Below are positions 36,589-40,552 of a stretch of 40,552 nt of DNA, piece after piece. The notes under the pieces were generated by a model that did not search any database, was not told the origin of the DNA, and saw only the letters and a list, made by a program, of their open reading frames with translations. Every line of letters starts with the position of its first letter. Within the stretch, counting starts at the first letter, position 1. The stretch is taken from positions 1-40,552 of the forward strand of contig DUEL01000008.1 of assembly GCA_011192125.1 (NCBI GenBank), written 5' to 3'. This stretch comes from Thermoflexia bacterium (GTDB lineage Bacteria > Chloroflexota > Anaerolineae > B4-G1 > DUEL01). The position numbers and the translations under genes are program-made.

Positions 36589-37450
36589 CGCTTCCTCCTT
36601 CTTCAGGTTCCACCGCGGGCTGTGCCTCGCTCAGGCCGGAGGCAGCCGTTGTCTCCTCCTCGCGGACCAGAGACCGGGCGAAGATCAGAAAGCCGGTATG
36701 GGCCACCATCTGATCCGTCGGCCGCAGCCGCTCGGCCACCGGTTTGTAGGGGCGGAGGAGGATCTCCTCGACCTCGATGAAGCCGAAGGAGGCGCGCTCC
36801 AGCGCGACCAGAAGCCGGGAGACCTGGTTGGCTGTGGGCAAGATCGACCCGAAGAAGCCGCCGCTGGACAGCGCGGCATGGGCCTGGCGGAGGTAGTCCC
36901 ACGGATTGGGGAGATCCAAGAACAGGGCATCCACATCCGTCTCGTCGAACCCCTCGGCGACGTCCCGCAGTTTGAACTCGACCACGTCCTCCAGGCCCGC
37001 GCTGCGCAAGTTCTTGCGGGCCAACCGCTGCATGTCGGAACGGACGTCGTAGGAGTAGACCCGCCCATCGGGACGGACCGCGTGGGCCAGCACCATCGTC
37101 AGGGCCCCACTGCCGGTTCCGGCCTCGATGACCCGCGCCCCCGGCCCGATGTTCATCTTCAGGAGGATGTAGCCAGCGTCCTTGGGATAAATGATCTGGG
37201 AGATCCGCCGCAGGTGGAGGATCCGATCGTTGAGAGAAGGGCGCAGCAGCAGGAAGGGGAAACCCATATGGGTGACCACCCGGCTTCCCCACGGCCGATC
37301 GATCAGGTCGTCGTGGCGAAGGACGCCCTTATGGGTCTGAAGGGTCTCCCCCGGCTCCAACCGGACGAGCCGCCGCTTCCGGTCCCGCCCGACCAGCAAA
37401 GCGAGATCGCCCGGACGAGTCCGTCTCGGTTCCGACAAAGCCGTCTCCAC
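36578..37450 (-). CDS. trmI: TrmI-family tRNA (adenine-N1)-methyltransferase
   Basis: This 290-residue SAM-dependent enzyme likely makes m1A58 in the T-loop of tRNA. A small N-terminal beta domain (VRLEPGETLQTHKGVLRHDD) precedes RRISQIIYPKDAGYILL, then the SAM loop VIEAGTGSGALTMVLAH and DVRSDMQRLARKNL. DALFLDLPNPWDYL is the catalytic motif region. The GTG start lies 4 bases after the preceding lipoprotein gene and has only a weak ribosome site. The C-terminal 30 residues (ETTAASGLSEAQPAVEPEEG) are a low-complexity acidic tail. A downstream gene overlaps by 11 bases. Confidence 0.92.
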   Translation of the reverse strand: METALSEPRRTRPGDLALLVGRDRKRRLVRLEPGETLQTHKGVLRHDDLIDRPWGSRVVTHMGFPFLLLRPSLNDRILHLRRISQIIYPKDAGYILLKMNIGPGARVIEAGTGSGALTMVLAHAVRPDGRVYSYDVRSDMQRLARKNLRSAGLEDVVEFKLRDVAEGFDETDVDALFLDLPNPWDYLRQAHAALSSGGFFGSILPTANQVSRLLVALERASFGFIEVEEILLRPYKPVAERLRPTDQMVAHTGFLIFARSLVREEETTAASGLSEAQPAVEPEEGGSDVP

Positions 37451-37454
37451 CGCC

Positions 37455-37811
37455 CTAATCGATCACCCAGGTGTAGGAAGTGGTCACCTCCACCTCCCAC
37501 CGGGTGTCGATCTCGTTGTCGTCGCAGTCCGTCGCCATCATGTCGTAGGTCCCGGGATCGACCTCGAAGATCCGCTGCCCCCCTGGATCAATGATCTCCG
37601 TAGTGCCCAGCCAGTCATCGCCCCACTCGTCACTGGTGGTGGGGGAGATATAGACAAAGCAGACAGGCGTATCGCTGTTGTTCACCAGCGTGATGGTGGC
37701 CTTTCCGCCAAGAGGGCCAGAGGGACCGGAAGGGATGAAGGGGCAAAAACTGCAGGCCACTCCTGCCAACACCAGCAACGCCAGCGCGATCAGATATGCT
37801 CGTTTGTTCAT
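37455..37811 (-). CDS. Small lipoprotein of unknown function
   Basis: The 118-residue product has a lipoprotein signal with lipobox LAGVAC, so Cys19 would be lipidated. The mature part is beta-rich (KATITLVNNSDTPVCFVYIS, QRIFEVDPGTYDMMATDCDD, TSYTWVID) and acidic, with a few cysteines that could pair. ATG at 37811 is preferred to GTG at 37814 because of the AGGAGAGAG site. It lies between the Amt-like gene and trmI on the same strand. I do not recognise the family. Confidence 0.75.
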   Translation of the reverse strand: MNKRAYLIALALLVLAGVACSFCPFIPSGPSGPLGGKATITLVNNSDTPVCFVYISPTTSDEWGDDWLGTTEIIDPGGQRIFEVDPGTYDMMATDCDDNEIDTRWEVEVTTSYTWVID

Positions 37812-37826
37812 CACTCTCTCCTTTCC

Positions 37827-39125
37827 TTAAGATTTCCCCTGCCGAAGGGGAAGAAGCCCAGCAATCTTTGAGACCGACCATCCGCCGCCGAAGCCCAGGA
37901 GGAGAATCGCCCCGATCCCCGCCAACTGGGCAAGCGACTGGCCCGGCCCATCCCCCAGCATACCGGGAGCGGCCAGGAACCCCGTCACCCCCTGACCGGC
38001 GACCTGGCGGTACATCTCCGCGCCGACGCCGTTCCACCCTCGACCGGCGAGGCCGTCGGCGAAGAGGCCGACGGAGAGGAGGCCCCAGAGCCCTCCCAGG
38101 ATCGTGGTCGCTACAGCGGCCGTGGCATCGTCCAGGCGAAGCAGCCGATCGACGAGATAAACCCCCAGCGGGAGGGCCAGCCCAGCGACGGCTCCCACCA
38201 CCAGCGCGGCCCAAGAAGGGAGGAAGGGGGCACCCGCCGCGAGGGCAACCAGGCCGGAGGCCGCCCCCCGGGCCACCATCAGCGGGTCGTTACGGCCCAG
38301 CGCCAGCCAACAATATAGGGAGGAGGTCAACGTAGCGCCAGCGATCCCCAGCAACCCGTTCACCACCGTCCGACCAGAGATAACCTCCGCCCCCGCGACG
38401 TGAAAGGGGGTGCCGAGCGACCATCCCAGCCAACCCACCGTCGCCAGCAGCACACCCAGGTTGGCCAGGAGGGGAAAATGAGCGGGTGGCATCTCCGCCG
38501 GCCCCGCCTGCGGCTCCTTCCGCCCCAGGGCGACCAGGCCTCCTAGCGAGATCGCACCAGCCAGAAGGAAGACCACACCGCTTCCGGCGTAATCCACAAA
38601 CCCGTGCCCCCACCCCACCGTCCTGCCCAGCGCGGCCAGCCAACCGCCTCCCCAGACCCAACAAGCGGCGAGCGGGAAGAAGAGCGTCGAGGTGAGAAGG
38701 CCGACCAACACGGTCAGCCCTCCCCTACCCCGCTTTCCGAGGGCGAGGACGGGCAGAAGGACCGCAGCAGCGACCATCGGCAGGTAGGTCGCAAAGAGAA
38801 GGAGAGCCTCAGGCGTGTCGCCGTCGCCGAGGAGGAAGAACCCGTCCAGGCCGAGAACGCCCCAATACAGCCCGGCTTCGACCCGGTATCCCACCAGCGC
38901 GTCCAGCCCGGCAAGCCCCGGCAGGTCCGACACCACGCCTGCCCCTCCCAGGTGGAAAGCGAACCCGACGGCGAAGTATCCTAGCGCAGCCAGAGCAAGC
39001 GCCACCAACCCCCGCGTTGCGGCCTGCCGGCCCTGCTCCGGCTCCAAGCCGCCCCACGCGAGGAGGAAAAAGCCGATGGGAACCAGGTAACCCAGAACCA
39101 ACGGAAGCCAGGCCTCGGTCGTCAT
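37827..39125 (-). CDS. Amt-like membrane protein lacking the pore twin-histidines
   Basis: This 432-residue protein has about eleven membrane helices and the overall Amt/Rh layout. GWGHGFVDYAGSGVVFLLAG matches the AmtB motif around Asp160/His168, and LDDATAAVATTILGGLWG matches the second around His318. Both pore histidines are replaced (Phe186 and a Thr), while the Asp of the first motif is kept. The protein is therefore unlikely to conduct ammonium in the usual way; it may be a sensor or carry another solute. AGGAGAGG precedes the ATG. The next gene on the strand is a lipoprotein. No GlnK/PII gene adjoins it. Confidence 0.72.
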   Translation of the reverse strand: MTTEAWLPLVLGYLVPIGFFLLAWGGLEPEQGRQAATRGLVALALAALGYFAVGFAFHLGGAGVVSDLPGLAGLDALVGYRVEAGLYWGVLGLDGFFLLGDGDTPEALLLFATYLPMVAAAVLLPVLALGKRGRGGLTVLVGLLTSTLFFPLAACWVWGGGWLAALGRTVGWGHGFVDYAGSGVVFLLAGAISLGGLVALGRKEPQAGPAEMPPAHFPLLANLGVLLATVGWLGWSLGTPFHVAGAEVISGRTVVNGLLGIAGATLTSSLYCWLALGRNDPLMVARGAASGLVALAAGAPFLPSWAALVVGAVAGLALPLGVYLVDRLLRLDDATAAVATTILGGLWGLLSVGLFADGLAGRGWNGVGAEMYRQVAGQGVTGFLAAPGMLGDGPGQSLAQLAGIGAILLLGFGGGWSVSKIAGLLPLRQGKS

Positions 39126-39159
39126 ACCTCTCCTATTTCGCTCGGGGTGATCAGGCTCT

Positions 39160-39187
39160 ATCTTACCAGAAGCCCAGATTTTCGCAA
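39160..39187 (-). promoter_or_regulatory. Candidate promoter of the Amt-like gene
   Basis: On the minus strand TTGCGA (39182-39187) and TAAGAT (39160-39165) are 16 bases apart. Confidence 0.4.
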
Positions 39188-39212
39188 AGCGAGGTTTAAC
39201 GGAAAGGTGAGT

Positions 39213-39241
39213 TTGACTTTCGTTGCGTTTTAGCGCATAAT
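39213..39241 (+). promoter_or_regulatory. Upstream promoter P1 of the ABC substrate-binding gene
   Basis: TTGACT (39213-39218) and CATAAT (39236-39241) are 17 bases apart, in tandem with P2. The 314-base divergent gap (39126-39439) holds these promoters and a 130-base leader without obvious coding content. Confidence 0.55.
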
Positions 39242-39267
39242 GTACGTAATACGACGACGAAAGGCCT

Positions 39268-39295
39268 TTGACACTCGTCTAAAAACACATATAAT
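39268..39295 (+). promoter_or_regulatory. Main promoter P2 of the ABC substrate-binding gene
   Basis: Perfect consensus hexamers TTGACA (39268-39273) and TATAAT (39290-39295) are 16 bases apart. The transcribed leader is about 135 bases. Confidence 0.85.
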
Positions 39296-39439
39296 AACAA
39301 CCAGAGCCCGTCGTCAGGTCTGACACTTGGAAGGAAGGGAGGTGAGGTCCAGGCAGTGTGTTAGAAAGTCCGTGGAAAGGCTGCGCAGCGAAGTTGTGTG
39401 TGTTCCCCGACAGAATTTATCTTCTAAGGAGGAGAGCCT

Positions 39440-40378
39440 ATGAAACGGCTATCGCTTATTCTGGCGATGTTGGTCATCGTTGGCCTGCTGATCACGGCCT
39501 GTGGCCCCAAGCCCACCCCTGAGCCCGAAGACAAGCTGGCAGAGGTTCTGGCCCGTGGGGTTCTGATCATCTCGACCGACCCAGCCTATCCTCCTCAGTC
39601 CGAGCTGGTCGAGGGTGCGGAGCGCCCGGCCGACACCAAGTGCTCCTCCGACCAGCGGACGGCGGCCGAACTGCAGGGGTTCGACATCGAAGTTGCTAAA
39701 GAGGTCGCCCGGCGGCTGGGCGTCGAGCCCTGCTTCGTCACCCCGAACTGGGACCTGATCGTCGCCGGTGGCTGGTCCGACCGGTGGGACATCAGCATCG
39801 GCTCGATGACGATCACCCCGAACCGGATGGAGAAACTCTACTTCTCCCAGCCCTACTACACGACCCCGGCGGCCTTCTTCGTCCACGCGGACAACACGAC
39901 GTTCACCCAGCCCTCCGATCTCTCCGGGAAGCGGATCGGCTTCGGTGTAGGGACCACCTACGAGTACTACCTGGAGGGCACCCTGGAGATCCCCGGCGAG
40001 ACCATCGAGTTCGTGGTCCAGGATCCGGTCATCAAGCCCTACGACACCGACCTGTTCGCCCTGGAGGATCTGTCGCTGGGTGACGGGGTGCGGTTGGACG
40101 CGGTGTTGACCGCTCAGCCGACGGGGGCGGGTGCCATCGCCGACGGCATGCCCATCAAGCAGTTGGGCGACCCCGTCTTCTTCGAGTACCTGGCGGCGGC
40201 CGTGGACAAGGCGGCTGGCAAGGACCCCATCCCGCTGATCCTGCGAGTCAGCGAGATCATCAACGAGATGCACCAGGATGGGACACTCCAGCGACTCAGC
40301 CAGCAGTTCTACGGCCTGGACCTGACCTCCGCCGCAGCCGACTTCGACCTGGACGCACTGGGCCAGTTTAACAAGTAA
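39440..40378 (+). CDS. ABC transporter substrate-binding lipoprotein, amino-acid (family 3) type
   Basis: This 312-residue protein has a lipoprotein signal with lipobox LLITAC (lipid on Cys21) and a short Pro-rich linker. The family-3 binding fold follows: GVLIISTDPAYPPQSE, LQGFDIEVAKEVARRLG, WDISIGSMTITPNRMEKLYFSQPYY in part, and DLSGKRIGFGVGTTYEYYLE. Such proteins bind amino acids or related organic cations outside the cell. AAGGAGGAGAGCCT precedes the ATG. A strong 11-bp hairpin separates it from the downstream gene, a common way to make more binding protein than permease. Confidence 0.9.
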   Translation: MKRLSLILAMLVIVGLLITACGPKPTPEPEDKLAEVLARGVLIISTDPAYPPQSELVEGAERPADTKCSSDQRTAAELQGFDIEVAKEVARRLGVEPCFVTPNWDLIVAGGWSDRWDISIGSMTITPNRMEKLYFSQPYYTTPAAFFVHADNTTFTQPSDLSGKRIGFGVGTTYEYYLEGTLEIPGETIEFVVQDPVIKPYDTDLFALEDLSLGDGVRLDAVLTAQPTGAGAIADGMPIKQLGDPVFFEYLAAAVDKAAGKDPIPLILRVSEIINEMHQDGTLQRLSQQFYGLDLTSAAADFDLDALGQFNK

Positions 40379-40392
40379 CGTGAGGTCCCGAC

Positions 40393-40422
40393 GCGGGGCG
40401 GGGCCGGTTGACCCCGCCCCGC
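40393..40422 (+). terminator. Intercistronic hairpin after the substrate-binding gene
   Basis: GCGGGGCGGGG (40393-40403) and CCCCGCCCCGC (40412-40422) form a perfect 11-bp stem with an 8-base loop. No long U tract follows, so partial termination or mRNA protection is likelier than full termination. Confidence 0.7.
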
Positions 40423-40448
40423 TCAATCATTGCTTTCAGGAGGAGTTG

Positions 40449-40552
40449 ATGGCCACAGAAGAGAGATTTCTCCAAGAGCCCGTCCCCCCCTCCGATCCCG
40501 ACCTCGCAGTCGGCCTGGCCCTTGTCCGCCGCGCCCGTCGCCAGCGCATCAT
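40449..40552 (+). CDS. N-terminus of a probable ABC permease (3' truncated by window edge)
   Basis: ATG at 40449 follows AGGAGTTG. Only 34 codons are visible (MATEERFLQEPVPPSDPDL...), a charged N-terminus with no membrane helix yet. The call rests on position right after the binding-protein gene. Confidence 0.45.
   Translation, partial: MATEERFLQEPVPPSDPDLAVGLALVRRARRQRI

Overview
The window is about 40.5 kb of dense, high-GC bacterial chromosome. Gene content and style suggest a Chloroflexota bacterium of the Anaerolineae/Thermoflexia type. The clues are short intergenic gaps, a secreted protease ending in a LPVVMR-like tail, System I-type cytochrome c maturation with a CxxxY CcmE, GlgC, a LarA-like protein, and small dispersed intergenic repeats. 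Taxonomy is inferred from these features, not proven. No rRNA, tRNA, CRISPR array or prophage was seen. The two ends cut through a pbpC-like gene and a probable ABC permease.

Left part (1-8.5 kb, + strand): the end of a penicillin-binding protein, then a structured repeat, then a sulfur operon (Rrf2 regulator, CysK, MoeB/ThiF-like E1 enzyme, CysE) behind a good promoter whose -35 lies in an inverted repeat. Next come a small unknown protein and a MOT1-type molybdate/sulfate transporter preceded by a highly structured leader that resembles a molybdenum-cofactor riboswitch. The rpsF-ssb-rpsR operon and a SurA/PpiC-type foldase follow.

NAD block (8.5-16.3 kb, - strand): nicotinamidase, NAD synthetase, RNA 2'-phosphotransferase KptA and nicotinate phosphoribosyltransferase are transcribed together. 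The promoter carries a TTAGTGT-N7-ACACTAA dyad just downstream of the -10. An NrtR-type Nudix/winged-helix regulator lies 3.4 kb upstream, separated from its likely target by a GH31 glycosidase fused to seven membrane segments. KptA consumes NAD+ and releases nicotinamide, so its place in this regulon is biochemically sensible and is the most interesting system in the window.

Cytochrome c maturation block (16.3-21.6 kb, - strand): ccmE, a ccmF fused to a thioredoxin-like (ResA/CcmG) domain, a small zinc-ribbon membrane protein, a large membrane-anchored beta-rich protein and ccmA. CcmE has Cys in place of the usual heme-binding His. No ccmB, ccmC or ccmH is in the window.

Right part (22-40.5 kb): a secreted subtilisin-like protease; an MFS/acyltransferase-like/membrane-protein operon; a LarA-like racemase with a GlcD-like flavin oxidase and a small zincin; CTP synthase; a PLP aminotransferase; an orphan CoA-transferase B-type subunit that seems to lack the catalytic Glu; GlgC; a TrmI-type tRNA methyltransferase operon; an Amt-like membrane protein that has lost both pore histidines; and an amino-acid-type ABC transporter with tandem promoters.
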